Positions 1 through 11,136 of a DNA stretch of 64,000 nt are shown here, piece by piece. The notes beneath the pieces are model-generated. The model did not search any database and was not told the origin of the DNA. It worked only from the letters and a program-made list of their open reading frames with translations. The DNA lies in NCBI GenBank assembly GCA_023055355.1, contig JALJCS010000035.1, positions 4,719,501 through 4,783,500 on the forward strand, in the 5' to 3' direction. The stretch is from Agelaius tricolor (Eukaryota; Chordata; Aves; Passeriformes; Icteridae). Every line of letters starts with the position of its first letter. Positions within the stretch are counted from its first letter, which is position 1. Made by a program: the position numbers and the translations under genes.

Positions 1-1534
1 ATAAAGAAAAAAAAATGGAGAAGAAAAAACCCCTTTTGCCTCCTTGTTTCCTTTCCCCAGCCCAGCCCTCTTTGCAAACCCAGTCCCAGCACACAGGAGC
101 TCTCACCCACTTGCACAACTGTGCAAATTCCCTGTGGGGAAACTGAGGCACAAACCAACCTCAGTGAGACAATGCTTACACGCCACCTGTGTGACACAAG
201 GTTGGCTGTGCCTGGTGTCCTGAGCCCTGGGAGCTGCTCCAACCCTGGGAATAACCTTCCCTGGCCCTGCAGGGAGCTCCTGGGGCTGGCAGGTCCCTCT
301 GCTTGTGCTGTGTCTCCACCTGGCCCTGTAGATGCTCCAGGATGCCCAAGTGGCTTCAGAGCCCCTTTGGGTGCAGGGTGGGGAGAGAAGCTGCACAGAG
401 ATCCCCCTCCAGAGCCTGTCTGGGGCTGCTCCAGCTTTGGGGCACCCACTCCTGCATGTCCCAACCCTCTTGCCCTGAGGACACAGCCCCCTTCTCCTGG
501 GGAGCACATAAGGAGCACCCTCTCAGCTCCCCAGGGATCTGCTGGATCCCTCAGCACCAGGCACCCCAGCAGCAGGCAGTCCCAGAGCTGCTACAGCTGC
601 TCCCAATCTCAACCCAAAATAAGGCCTGGGCTCAGGACAGACCCTTGCCTTGGTCTGTGTATGGTTTGTGCTGGGAAGGCAGGATGCTGACCTTGGGAAA
701 AGGTGGGGTTATCCCTGGGGAGCAGCTTTGATGTGTCTGGGGGGGGGGGGGGGGGATTTAGAGGCAGATCTGGGCTTTCCTTTCAGCTTTGGGGTATTGG
801 GGGCCATGAATACCAGAAGGCATTAAGGAATTCCTTGTCCTGGCTTCTCCTCCTCTCAGCTCCTTGTTGGAAGAGCTGCTCCCTTCTTCCCTCCCCAGAA
901 CTGGTGGCACTTCAGGGCTGCAAAAAGCTGGCACTTCCCTGCCCCTCAGACCACTTCTTCAGTTTGTTTTGCCAGGCACAAACACGTAGTACTGTTTTCA
1001 AACCCCCTGCAAAAGAGAAGCCTCCAGTATCCCCACCCTGCCAAGGGACTTAAAAAAACAACCTTGCCAGGAAAAAATATTCCAGCCTGCCAGAGCCAGC
1101 CGAGGGGTTTAAAGTGAGAAAGCGTGAATATAAAGGAGGCACCAGGCGAGGCCTGAAACAACCCCGTTTTGTTCAGCAGCTGAAAGCAACCAAACCGACT
1201 TGGACGTGAATTTTCCTTTCTTTGGGTGAGATAGCTCGGAGGGGGTGGTGTTTTTCCGAGCGGCAGCCAGGAGGTGCAGGAGCCGGGGCTGCTCCGGGTG
1301 GTGGCATCGCCTCGCAGGGGCGCGGGGCACAAAGCGCGGCTGTGCTCGGTGCCAGCAGCGAGGTCGGGACCCGGCAGCCGGGGCCTGCCCGGGCTTGCCG
1401 GTGGCAGCGGGGCTGAGCCGGGGCTGGGGCTGCTCCAGCCCCGCCATTCGCCCGGCACAGGGGCAGGGATGGGCTGGGGACTGTCGGAGCATCGGGGGTA
1501 GGATGGTGGGGATGGATGGAGACGAGAGATCTCT
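1..1534. other. Gene-free stretch, 5' end of window
   Basis: I see no recognisable gene. Open frames here are short, overlap on both strands and resemble no family I know. The stretch includes a run of 17 G (739-755) and a moderately CpG-rich part (about 1250-1480) that could be an upstream regulatory patch. In human the gene upstream of EXOC7 is FOXJ1; no forkhead-domain coding sequence is visible in this window, so FOXJ1, if conserved in position, lies beyond the left edge. Confidence 0.5.
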
Positions 1535-2115
1535 GAAGCCAGGTTGTGGAACTTGGGGTTTATTGCAAAGGGCCTGGGTGCAGGGCCCTGCTGGGAGCTG
1601 CCAGCCACAGCTCAGAGCAGGCTGAGAGAGGAGAGGGGGAGAGAGGATGAGAGGGTAAGAGAGTTCTTAAGAGGGTAAGAGAGTAAAAGGGTAAGAGAGT
1701 GAGGTTCTCCTTACAATACAATAAATCTTCTTCTGTGTTGAATATTCTGATTCTCACTAACCAATCTAGTACAATATACAAATCCTATAGCATTTACATA
1801 CAGCCTATAAGAATCACCATATTACCATACTGTGTTATATTTTAAACCCTAAAAACTCCTCTTTGGGCCCCTTCTGCCAAGCTCGTAGGGTCTGCTCTGA
1901 CCCTTGGACCTGTCTGCAAGCAGAGGGTGTTGTTCCATCAAAAGGGGATTACCTTCAGCTGGCCACACCATTGTTTTCCTGTTGTTCAGTAACTAAGGGA
2001 TCTCAAAGCTTGCTTTCATTTCAATCTTGCTTATAGTTTCTATATTCTCAAAATCTTTTGTCAGGCAATCATATTTATAAGGCTTTCCTGTTTCATCTTT
2101 CCCAACAGGGGACCC
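1535..2115 (-). mobile_element. LTR-like retroelement fragment
   Basis: The sequence changes abruptly from GC-rich to AT-rich and has the look of a passerine LTR. A purine-rich block of gagggtaagagag-type repeats (about 1620-1705) is followed by an AT-rich stretch and then a pyrimidine-rich end near 2100. I recognise the style from memory of songbird LTRs but cannot name the family. Boundaries are approximate, no target-site duplication was established, and the strand is a guess. No retroviral genes are present. Confidence 0.45.
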
Positions 2116-5100
2116 CGTGCTGGGAGTGTCCCCCTGCTGCAAGCAATGAACCAGAGCACTCCAGAGCTGGCTGCATTTTGGGGCATCCACCAGCACCCAG
2201 CAAAGGGGGTCTGGGAAGAACCCAGCTCCAAAAACTCTCTGCAAGCTCGGCCCGCTGTCCTAGTGAGGTCCTTCCCCAGCTGGTTATTAAGCACATGGCA
2301 ATGATTCCTTTATTATTTATTTCTGCTATTTCTCCAGCCATCCCCTCATCCATCATCCATCCCTGATGGGCAAACATTGACACCTCAAACCAATCTCCCG
2401 TTCACAGAGGGAGAAAAAATATACACATAAGCCCTTCTTTTCTCTCCCTTTCTTGCCGTGTCTTTCTTTTCCCTCCATTGAGTGTGGGGCTGGCATGGAG
2501 CCATTCTGGCAACAGCCGGCTTTCACTTGCTAATCATCCTAAATATTGAAAATCAACCCTAGAATAAACAGCTCAAAGATTGGGGCCATCTCTGCTCTGT
2601 TTGGAAATGCTAATCTCGCTGCCTTTTGTTTTCCTTGTGTGGATTTGGTGCCTTGAATTTGGAGGAGGTCACAGCTCATGGGTTCTCTCTTCATCCTCAG
2701 ATTTCTAAAAATTTTTTCCCCTCTCATCGTGAAAAAATTCAGCCCATTTTAACATCCTGGGCTGGGATGGTTGGAGTGGTGAGGGGGGAGAAGGGGGAAC
2801 GGGATGGAGGAGGGTAGGGAATGGACTCGCCTTGCATAGCAATGAATGAACCTCCAAAGTTTGGGAAAAACCATGTTCCCAAACATGCACCCGGGACTTC
2901 ACATGGATGGGAAACCCCTTGTGAACCACACTCGGACAGGGAGATCTATTTGGGACAGCAGCTCCCTGGTGGGGATGGGATGGGGATGGCATTGGGGCAG
3001 CCTGGCACTACACACGGCAGGGCTTGGGGACAGCTCAGGGACTCCTTGCTCTGTGATGCTGATTTCTGTAGTGTTTTATACCTGATGGGCTGGAGGTGCC
3101 CCAGCAAATTGCAGACAGGCTGTGCTGAGCCCCATGGCTGGGAGGGATCAGGCTGGATGTGAGCACTTCTGTGGGGGCTGCAGGGTGCTGGGTGAGCTGG
3201 CTTTGAGAACAGAGAGGGGGCAAAGCCCCTGCCCTGCTCTTCCAGCAGTGACCTTGCACCTGCAGCACTCACACAGCCCGGATCGCTCGCAGTGCCCTGA
3301 TGGGGAAACTGAGGCAGGGCTGATGTGGCTCAGAATCTGATTCTCTCGGCAGGTCTGCAGCTATTTCAGCCCTGCCCTTGTGCGGTGTGTGGGGCTCTGC
3401 ACCCTCTGGCAGGAGGAGCACATCCAGCAGAATCCCCTCGGGTGCCCACGTCCCTCTGTGCCCCCAGGGAGCCCCGGGACGGGTCAGTGCCCGTTGCCAG
3501 AGGCTGTTCCCGGCTGGCACAATGTCCCGGCAGGCCGGGGCTTGCCCCGCACAGGGGAGGGGGGGAGTGCCGCCGGCCACAATGCAACAGCCCCTGCGTA
3601 AGAGCCGGCACATGGACGCGCTCGGCTGCCCCTTCCTCCTCCTCCTCATCCTCAGCCCCACCGCCCCCCTGATGCATGCCCGGATCGGGGGCTGCAGCCC
3701 TGCAGGGCTCCTGCTCCTCCAGCCCGGCTGATGCCGTGCAAAGGGGTCCCTGTGGGCATGGGGGGACACAGCCAGCCCCCAGTGGAGGGGCTGAGCTGCT
3801 GGAGCCATGCCAGCATCGCCTCCTCCTTTGGGGAGCCACGTCATGCCAAGGTCGAAACTTGGCCGGTTTGCAAACAAGCACCGGGGCCACGGGGATTTCT
3901 TTACAAAGGCTGTTTTTCCAGGTGATTTATTTCCAGGTTTGGAGTGTTAGGACCGTCCCATGTCTTGAGATTGTGGGGGTTTTTTCACTGCCATCATGAC
4001 AGTGAGAAAATGGCTTTAGAAATCCAAAGCAAACACACTCCTTTGGTACTGACTCCTTGGGATGGGTCTTACACCCCTCAAAAAGGGTGGAAACAGGGGC
4101 AGGCTGCAGGCTGTGCACTGCCTGGACACAGCTCTCTTGTGGGTGCTGCTTGGGCAGAGCCAAGTGTTTGGGGAATGGCCCAATTCAGAGCAATGAGGGA
4201 CAAATATTCAGGGCTTACAGATGGGGCCAGCCAGGATGAGCAGCAGTCAGGAGTGGATCCTTTGGGATGCTCCTGTCCTGTGCACAGGGACCACTGGGCT
4301 GGAGGCTGGCACAGGCAGCAGGAGGGCTCAGGGCATTACGAGAGGCGGGTGTTGACCTAGAAATTGCAAAGAATTTGGCCTGGCACTGTGCTGGTGGGCA
4401 CTGTGCCAGCCTGGCAGCCGAGGGAAGCACGGCTCTGCTCTGAAATGTTGTTCCTTTTCCCCATGCCTGGCTGGGAGAGGTGATTGCTGCCTGCCCCAGG
4501 AGCCTTAGGAGCATTTGGGGCTCACTGGTGTCTTCACTCCTACCAGAGGCATCAGGTTTTGCTCCTCTGGGGAGCCCATGCTCCCTCCCAGTATGGGGTC
4601 AGTGCCAATTCTCAGCTGGGGAATGGGAGGGAGCAGCCTGGCAAGTGCTGGGGGGAGTAATGCTCCATCCTGGCAGCTTTTGGTTATGAGACACATTAAC
4701 AGGCAGGAATGTGCAAACATCCAAAGGTCGGAGCTGTGCAGGGCGGCTGTGGTGGCTCCAGTCCCTGGGAGTGCAGCAGACAGAGGCAGGACCCCCTTGT
4801 CCTGCTTCAGGCAGGCAGGGATGACTGAAGAGTCCCCTCTGCCCGGGGCTGCACCCTGCAGCAGACCCCAAGGCCTCAGTGGCAGCTCTTTGCCATCCCT
4901 GAGTGGATTTCTGCCGAGGGGATGGGGCCAGCTGCAGCCCAGCACAGCCTCCCCGTTCCTGTCACGTGGGGGATGTGTGCCCAGCACCAACCCGCATGGC
5001 AAACACCCCCCTTCCTTCCCCAGCAACGTGGCATAGGAAGAAAATGAGCATCATCCCCCAGGCTGGCCCCCAGCTCACAAAACACAGTGCCCTGGAGATG

Positions 5101-5715
5101 CCCTGTCCCAGACCAAGGCTTCTGCTACGTGCACACACATCCCACCATCCCAAACCCCTCTGGCAACCTCCTGCTCCAGGGAGGCCCTGCCAGGTGCTGG
5201 GTGGCACCTTGCTAGTCCCCAGTTTGTGCCAGCTCCTTGGTGGCCCGAGGGGCTTGCCCAGAGCAGGGGGTCTCTATCCTGCTCCCCTCACTCTGGCAGA
5301 GCACTAAGTAAACAGTGACGAGGGGAACCTCGTTAATCCTGGGCTTTCATTTACAAAAAGCCATTTAGAGCTGGCTCTGCAGGCAGTTATCAGAGCACAG
5401 GGGAGGTTTTCCCAGCAGGACCTTAATTCCCTCTGCAAATAAAGCCAGAGGGAAGGAGAGCACAGCTTGGGTCTGTGATAGTTGAAAGCTTGAGGGGCTT
5501 CTGGGGCCAGCCTTGGAGGGGCTGATTGCCTTGAGCTCTTTCTGCAAGGAGTAGGGAGGGCTCTTGAGGGATTTCCCTGCTAGGCTCTGTTTCAGGGCAA
5601 TTCCAGCTGTGCCACATCCTTCCCTGGAGCAGCAGCACTGGCATGGCCCTGCTCAGGGCCACACAGAAATGCCTGGGAAGCTGCTGAAGCTCAAGTGGAC
5701 CTGGTTTTCCAGGAG
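2116..5715. other. Gene-free stretch
   Basis: No gene is recognised. Overlapping open frames occur on both strands, especially in the GC-rich part at about 3400-3750, but none shows a known domain or a plausible exon structure. A short perfect hairpin (6-bp arms, 4-nt loop) lies at 5318-5333. AT-rich parts around 2520-2640 could be conserved non-coding sequence, but this cannot be judged without an alignment. Confidence 0.45.
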
Positions 5716-5790
5716 CAGTGCACATCCCTGTGGCACATGGCAGTGCACATCCCTGTGGCACATTGCAGTGCACATCCCTGTGGCACATTG
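5716..5790. repeat. 25-bp tandem repeat, three units
   Basis: Three head-to-tail copies lie at 5716-5740, 5741-5765 and 5766-5790. Units 2 and 3 look identical and unit 1 differs by one base near its end. The unit carries GTGCACATCCC, which resembles part of the 22-bp minisatellite unit that begins 156 bp downstream, so the two arrays may share an origin. Confidence 0.9.
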
Positions 5791-5946
5791 CAGAGCTCTG
5801 GACCCAGGTCAGGATTAAAGCAAAGTCAGAAGGGCTCAGGCGTTACCAGGGAGGCAAAGTCCTGTGCTGGATTTGGTTCCTGTCTCATCCCTTCAAGTTC
5901 ATGGGCATGTAATAGCCAAGGGAACATGCCTGGGTGCACACCCCAT

Positions 5947-6540
5947 ACCCTGCCTGTGCACACCCCATACCCTGCCTGTGCCCATCCCATAGCCTGCCTG
6001 TGCCCATCCCATAGCCTGCCTGTGCCCATTCCATACCCTGCCTGTGCCCATCCCATAGTCTGCCTGTGTACATCCCACAGTCTGCCTGTGCACATCCCAT
6101 ACCCTGCCTGTGCACATCCCACAGTCTGCCTGTGCCCATCCCATACCCTGCCTGTGCCCATCCCACAGTCTGCCTGTGCCCATCCCATACCCTGCCTGTG
6201 CACATCCCACAGTCTGCCTGTGCCCATCCCATAGTCTGCCTGTGTACATCCCATAGCCTGCCTGTGCACATCCCATACCCTGCCTGTGCCCATCCCATAG
6301 TCTGCCTGTGCCCATCCCATAGCCTGCCTGTGCCCATTCCATACCCTGCCTGTGCACATCCCATACCCTGCCTGTGCCCATCCCATAGTCTGCCTGTGTA
6401 CATCCCACAGTCTGCCTGTGCACATCCCATACCCTGCCTGTGCACATCCCATAGTCTGCCTGTGTACATCCCATAGCCTGCCTGTGCACATCCCATACCC
6501 TGCCTGTGCCCATCCCATACCCTGACTGTGCACACTCACT
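5947..6540. repeat. 22-bp minisatellite, 27 units
   Basis: There are exactly 27 consecutive 22-bp units (594 bp). The core is CTGCCTGTGCCCATCCCATA with a few variable positions: AC/AG at the start, C/T at position 3, CC/CA/TA in the middle, and T/C at the end. The last unit (6519-6540) is degenerate. The period is not a multiple of 3, so each reading frame cycles through the same 22-residue repeat every three units. This keeps all three minus-strand frames open across the array. There are no spacers, so it is not a CRISPR array. I see no sign that it is translated. Confidence 0.97.
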
Positions 6541-7689
6541 CCCTCCCTCAGGGGCTCCCTGCTTATAGCCCCTCCTGGAAGGGACAACTGGGGGCTTGTC
6601 AGGAAGCTCAGAGATATTGGTTTTATGTCTGAAGATGAATTTGACTGAAGATTGATCACTTTTTGTGTTCAGCTGACCTGAGGGGAGACAGAACAGGCTG
6701 TGTCTGGGGAGGAGGGAACACCAGTGATTGTGTTCCCAAATGTTCCTGCAGCCTGGGCACTGCTGGGTCCCACCATGGGGAGCACAGTCCAGGACAGCCC
6801 TGCAGCCCAGAATGGAAGGTTTGTAAATTTATGTTAATCCTGACTCCTCCATACTCTGATCTCTCTCCTCTCCCACATCAAATGCAAAGCCCTCTCTGAG
6901 GCTCCTGGCTGCATTAATCTTGTTTTGCCCTCACTGCATCCTCAGGCAGCTCCTGTGGCTCGGGAATGCTGCTGCCCTGTTGCATCCCCAGCATCCCCTC
7001 CTCACTGTCCTCTCTTGCAGGAGCAGGATTAACCCTGCCAGTTGGAAGCAAGAGCAGGCATAATTAATTTTTTTTTTTTGCAATAAAATGGTTTATTATT
7101 TATAAAATGGCACTATATTTTAATGCAGGAACTGTTCCTGGGATGAGCAGTACCTAGGCACAATGCAGGGGACAGGAAGTCCCTGCTTTAAGAGCTGCTG
7201 TTAATTGAATTTCTCCAAATCTTGTCAAGATCACACTTTTGTGCAATGACCTTTGCCACCACAAAGGCAAGCAGTAGAAACAGGAATGTGGGGGATATCT
7301 GGGTCTATCCAGCAATTCACTGCCGAACCCTGAGCAGGCAAAGCAAAACCCCTCTCTGCCTCAGTTTCCCCCCCTGCTAATCAGGCTCCCTTTTCTTTCC
7401 AGTGGCATTTTGGGTGGCCAACGCCCTGAACACCTTGTCCTCGGACAGAAGGACTGTCACGTCCCCACCAGCAGGTGCCACTTCCTCATGCCTGTGGTGG
7501 TGCAAGCTCGCGTTGCTGAACAACAGAGCGGGGCCGTTGCTCGAAGCCCGCAGCCTCCACACCCCGGGGGCGCCGGGCTCCGATCCCAGCCGGGATCCTG
7601 GAATTCGGAGCACTGGAACCAGTTTTGTGTAGCGAATGCACTAAAAGGGACTCATTAACTCTCTCATTACCACTGCACTGAGGATGCGA
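6541..7689. other. Gene-free stretch with one repeat fragment
   Basis: No gene is recognised. The stretch includes a 94-bp fragment repeated 2 kb downstream (listed separately) and an AT-rich part around 7060-7130. The 7400-7600 part is GC-richer with short open frames on both strands that I cannot assign to any family. Confidence 0.5.
6833..6926. repeat. 94-bp dispersed repeat, copy 1
   Basis: This matches 8820-8913 with four mismatches by my reading, in the same orientation. Copy 2 sits inside a longer LTR-like element, so copy 1 is probably a fragment of the same repeat family. Flanking sequences of the two copies do not align, which argues against a recent segmental duplication. Confidence 0.85.
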
Positions 7690-8170
7690 CCCTTAGTTAG
7701 GCACTGTAGTGATTTTGGTTTGCTAATTTGAGGTTTTGTTAATTTTGAGATTTTTTTGGGGTAATGTAGTATTGAGTGTGGTGGGTTTAGTGTTGGTTAA
7801 TCACCAATGTACTCATTTTCTGTTGTGAGGTGGGATTCGGAGAAAGGTAAAGCAGGTTTAAAACTTTAAAAGAATATAAAGAAAAATTTATTAATAGTAA
7901 CTAAAAGAAAGAGTAATAAGAATTAGAGCAAAACTTTTAGAGTACCTCTCTCTACAATAGATATAGATAATAGCTATAGATATATACAATCTATATAGAA
8001 GTATATAGATATATAGATATATATACTTCTATACAATAGAAGTATATATATCTATTTTTTTTTTACTGATAATGCAAAGGAATAAAACTTAAAATTTTAG
8101 TCAGTTTATCACTTCTAAAATAGTATTTTTTAGTTCACTTAGGGAGAGATGCCCTTCTTGTTAATGTTAT
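7690..8170 (-). mobile_element. AT-rich LTR-like element
   Basis: This AT-rich block sits between GC-richer sequences. It includes a long run of short A-rich motifs (aaatttattaatagtaac and similar, about 7875-7935), an AT microsatellite with inverted arms (7960-8060) and several T-rich stretches. The overall composition matches songbird endogenous retroviral LTRs or adjacent untranslated sequence as I remember them. Boundaries and strand are uncertain and no coding remnant is visible. Confidence 0.4.
7994..8051. repeat. AT-rich inverted repeat
   Basis: The left arm is 7994-8007 (TATAGAAGTATATA) and the right arm 8020-8033 is its perfect reverse complement, with a 12-nt spacer. A third copy of the left-arm motif starts near 8037, so alternative hairpins are possible. 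Surrounding sequence is tata/gata-type simple repeat. Confidence 0.85.
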
Positions 8171-8319
8171 GGAGACTTCTTTACAAGAAAAAAAAATAGC
8201 TTTTTGTGGCTCTCAATTTCTTTATGAATAGCTGTTCTTTGGGGAAATCTGTAATTGTGAAGTCTTTCGTATTTTCTACAAAGCTGGCTGCATTTCCCAC
8301 CTTCTGTGCCCGTGCTGAT

Positions 8320-8610
8320 AATGCAAATCCCTTCTCCGGCGGGAGAGCGGCGGCTTTGCGGGGGAAGCAGGAGGTGACTCAGCATTCCTGCCCGGCCGGG
8401 GCCGTGTCCCGGGCACGCAGCGCGGAGCCGCGGGGCACCGCGCCGGCGGGAACCGAGCGGGAACCGAGCGGGAACCGAGCGGGAACCGAGCGCGATTGTG
8501 CCGGGATGGTCCCGGCATTGTCCTGGAGCCGCCGCTCCGCATCCTGCTGGGGAACAGCCAGCCCGACCTGCGGGATCGGCAGCGCCGACACACCCGTGTG
8601 CTCTGCCTTC
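8320..8610. promoter_or_regulatory. Orphan CpG-rich patch
   Basis: This is dense in CpG compared with both flanks. It carries four perfect 11-bp GGGAACCGAGC units at 8448-8491. It lies between two LTR-like elements and no gene is recognised beside it. It could be an unannotated promoter, for example of a non-coding RNA, or simply GC-rich repeat sequence. The open frame through it (8206-8637, + strand) has no recognisable similarity to a known protein. Confidence 0.4.
8448..8491. repeat. 11-bp tandem repeat, four perfect units
   Basis: GGGAACCGAGC is repeated four times without a mismatch (8448-8458, 8459-8469, 8470-8480, 8481-8491) inside the CpG-rich patch. Confidence 0.95.
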
Positions 8611-8629
8611 TTCAGAACACGCTCTGATG

Positions 8630-9180
8630 CCTTGTGAAACTGGCCTGGAACAGAGGCTGGACAGAGCTAAAGGATAAATAGGGATTTATTAAGATCCACC
8701 TTAGTCAGCACCAGAGCCCAGCCAGGGCTGCACCCAAGATGAAGCAAAATGGTCACAAAATGCCTGACTGGTCAGGGGATCTCTCACTTTTATCAGTTCT
8801 GCTCGATTTGCATATTGGAGTTAATCTTGACTCCTCCGAACTCTGGTCTCTCTCCTCTCCCACATCAAATGCAAAGCCCTCTCTGAGGCTCCTGGCTGCA
8901 TTAATCTTGTTTTTGTCCAATTACAGCTTTAGCCCATGAAGTCATTCTTGTTTTCTCTCTTTAGCCCACATTGTTCATGCTCTTGGGCCTGAGATTTGGG
9001 TCTGTCCCTGGTCCCCAGCTGGAGAAGGAATTGTTTTGTCTCCCTGCTCTGTGAAGAGAGCTCACCATCCCCTAATATGAAGTCTAGACTTACACATTAA
9101 AGCAGAATAGAATCTGGAAAATATAAAAGCTAAAACCTGAGGCATCAGCTCAAACTGCTGCATTTCTACCCTTTATTTTT
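8630..9180 (-). mobile_element. LTR-like retroelement (probable solo LTR)
   Basis: The block begins with a segment containing ataaatagggatttatt, followed by phrases such as gcaccagagcccagccagggctgcacc in two halves, and ends with AT-rich sequence near 9180. The layout fits a passerine LTR in antisense orientation as I remember such elements. It contains copy 2 of the 94-bp dispersed repeat (8820-8913). No gag, pol or env sequence is seen. Ends are approximate. Confidence 0.5.
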
Positions 9181-10189
9181 CCTTTTACCTAAAACAACCC
9201 CTTGGACTCTTTCTGTTTGACCAGACATTCTTTTTTTTTTTTTTTTTTTTTTCCTTTCTGTTGCTTCCTCTTGGATGTGGTGCTGCACAGGGTCCAGCAG
9301 TTTTTACACAATGCTGTGCATTTATTTCTGTACATTTATTCACTCCTTATCACCCCACACAGCTGGCATGTGAGGTGGGTGCATCTATTCCGCTTTGCTC
9401 TGAGGTACTGTCACTCCATAAAGGGTGAGGGAGCCTTTTTGGTGGGTTTTCAGGAAATAACAGCACTACTGGGCAAAACACACACAACTGCTCCTCAAGG
9501 GAGGTTCCTTCTGGCTCTGGCTGCCCTTTGAATGAAGGGGTGAGTGCTGGCAAAAAGAGCATGGAATGCTCTAAAGAAAGATGTAGATCTGCTGTTCTGG
9601 GAGAGAGATCTTTGCCAATCACACCAGCCCAGTGTGGGGAAGCACAAAAGGTGCTGGGTGCTGAGCCTGGACAGGGATCTTCACTCTTATACCCTCAAAT
9701 CCCCTTTATCAGGTATCCCCACAAAACACAGGATAAAAACAGAGCCAGAGCTTGGGCATATCCAGGGGCAGCAGGACAGGGTGGGTTGTGAAATCCATTG
9801 TTGAATTAAAAAAGAGCTTTTCTCTTGAGCCTGGGGAGGTTTGACGGGGGAAGATGGATGGGCACACCCCAGTCCCTGAGCATGGCAGGAGCCTTGGAGA
9901 GGAGCAGGACAGCAGGAGCTGGGCCTGGAGAACCTGCAGGGACTGCAGAACCACTCCCTGCTCTGGGCTTGGGGTGGTTTAGGGGGACACAGAGTGACAC
10001 CCCTGACCATCTCCCCATGCTGTGTGAGGGAGCAGCAGGTGGGATAACCTTTCTCCCTAGAAATTATGAAGGACATGGTCGGGCTGACATAATTCAAACT
10101 CACTTTTTATAATTTCACTTCCCTGAGCTCAAAGTCTGGACTCCTTCTCCACACCTGTTGTGCACAAATTCAGATTTGTTACCCCCAGT
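9181..10189. other. Gene-free stretch with poly-T tract
   Basis: No gene is recognised. A run of 22 T lies at 9231-9252. The open frames between 9500 and 10110 occur on both strands in all phases and show no domain. Confidence 0.5.
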
Positions 10190-10790
10190 GCAGTAAGCCA
10201 ATTATGACGCACTCAAGAGAGACATTGATTATTTATTCCAGAGCTGCACAACTCTGGGTGCTCACTGGGATTCCACAAATCAAGCCATGACAACTATCCA
10301 AATCTTTTACTGTTTATACATTTTAGAAAACAAAGGAATTTGTGTTAATTTGCTACAAGTTACATAGTTCTCTTATTAATTATTATTCTATCTTCTATTG
10401 GGAAATTATTCTCTCACTAGCCATGCTAATTAGTCCACGTGCTCAGTCTTTTTCTTCTTTTGGGTTGGTGGGTTTCTTGAATTGCCCCTGCTGGAATTAC
10501 AGTTACTCAGAGCTGATTCAGCCCAGTTGCTGAGTTGGTTTTATAAGTTCCTTCCTTATCTGAGGGGTTCTGCCAAATGTCCTCGTGGTCTGTAAATTCT
10601 GCATTCTTTATGCCCCCTATCAGTGCTACATCCTTCTTCCCAAGCTTTTTTAACCTACCCCTGAGATAATTTCAAAATGTCAAACCCTAAACCTTAACAA
10701 GGCAATTCTACCAATATGTAATTTGTTTTTCTAACAGCTGGACATCACTTAGAACTTGTTGGCTGTTACGTGTTTAACGGATTAAATCTC
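10190..10790 (-). mobile_element. Possible LTR-like element
   Basis: This AT-rich block has pyrimidine-rich phrases and no coding potential. Its texture is similar to the other LTR-like elements nearby. I could not confirm terminal TG/CA or a target-site duplication, so this could equally be unique AT-rich sequence. Confidence 0.3.
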
Positions 10791-10865
10791 CTTTATTGTT
10801 GATTAGCCTTGAAAGTACACAAAGATCAAACATCAAAGAACATTCTCTCTTAAAAAAATTTTACG

Positions 10866-11132
10866 CAACAGTGCCACGCTCAGGACGAGAGGACGTAGTT
10901 TCAATCTGTGCCAGAGGAGCTTTAGGTTGGAGATGAAGAGGAATTTCCTCACAAAAATTGTGATTAGACAGTGGAACGGGCTGCCCATGGAGGTGGTGGA
11001 ATCACTGCCCCTGGAGATGTTTAGGACTGGACGTGGCACTCGGTGCCATGGTCTGCTTGCCAAGGGGGTGTTGGGGCACGGGCTGGACTCGATGATTTCG
11101 GAATCCAAAATAATTGATCCCGTGGTTCTGTC
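10866..11132 (+). mobile_element. CR1 LINE 3' fragment
   Basis: The sequence follows the 3' end of avian CR1: a taggttggagatgaagagg-type start, then gacagtggaacgggctgccc, then ctggactcgatgatttcgg, and a degenerate tail of the ATTCTATGATTCTATG kind (gatcccgtggttctgtc). Orientation is + (tail to the right). Only the untranslated end and the last bit of the element are left. It stops about 9 bp before the first of the repeated YY1-type boxes of the EXOC7 promoter. Confidence 0.75.
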
Positions 11133-11136
11133 ACCC

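Noticed and set aside
3269..3877. Minus-strand open frame of 202 codons
   Set aside because: Overlaps several other frames on both strands in GC-rich sequence, with no recognisable similarity.
5318..5333. Hairpin acgagg-ggaa-cctcgt as a terminator or regulatory RNA
   Set aside because: A 6-bp stem is expected by chance in a window of this size, and no transcript is known here.
5947..6540. CRISPR array
   Set aside because: Units are directly adjacent with no spacers, and the genome is vertebrate.
5826..6659. Minus-strand open frame of 277 codons over the minisatellite
   Set aside because: It is a by-product of the 22-bp repeat; two other frames of the same strand are open as well, and no promoter or homology supports it.
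8206..8637. Plus-strand open frame of 143 codons over the orphan CpG patch
   Set aside because: Includes the 11-bp repeat (TEREPSGNRAGTE-like) and AT-rich LTR-like sequence; not a known protein.
1..11136. FOXJ1, the expected upstream neighbour of EXOC7
   Set aside because: No forkhead domain is visible in any frame.
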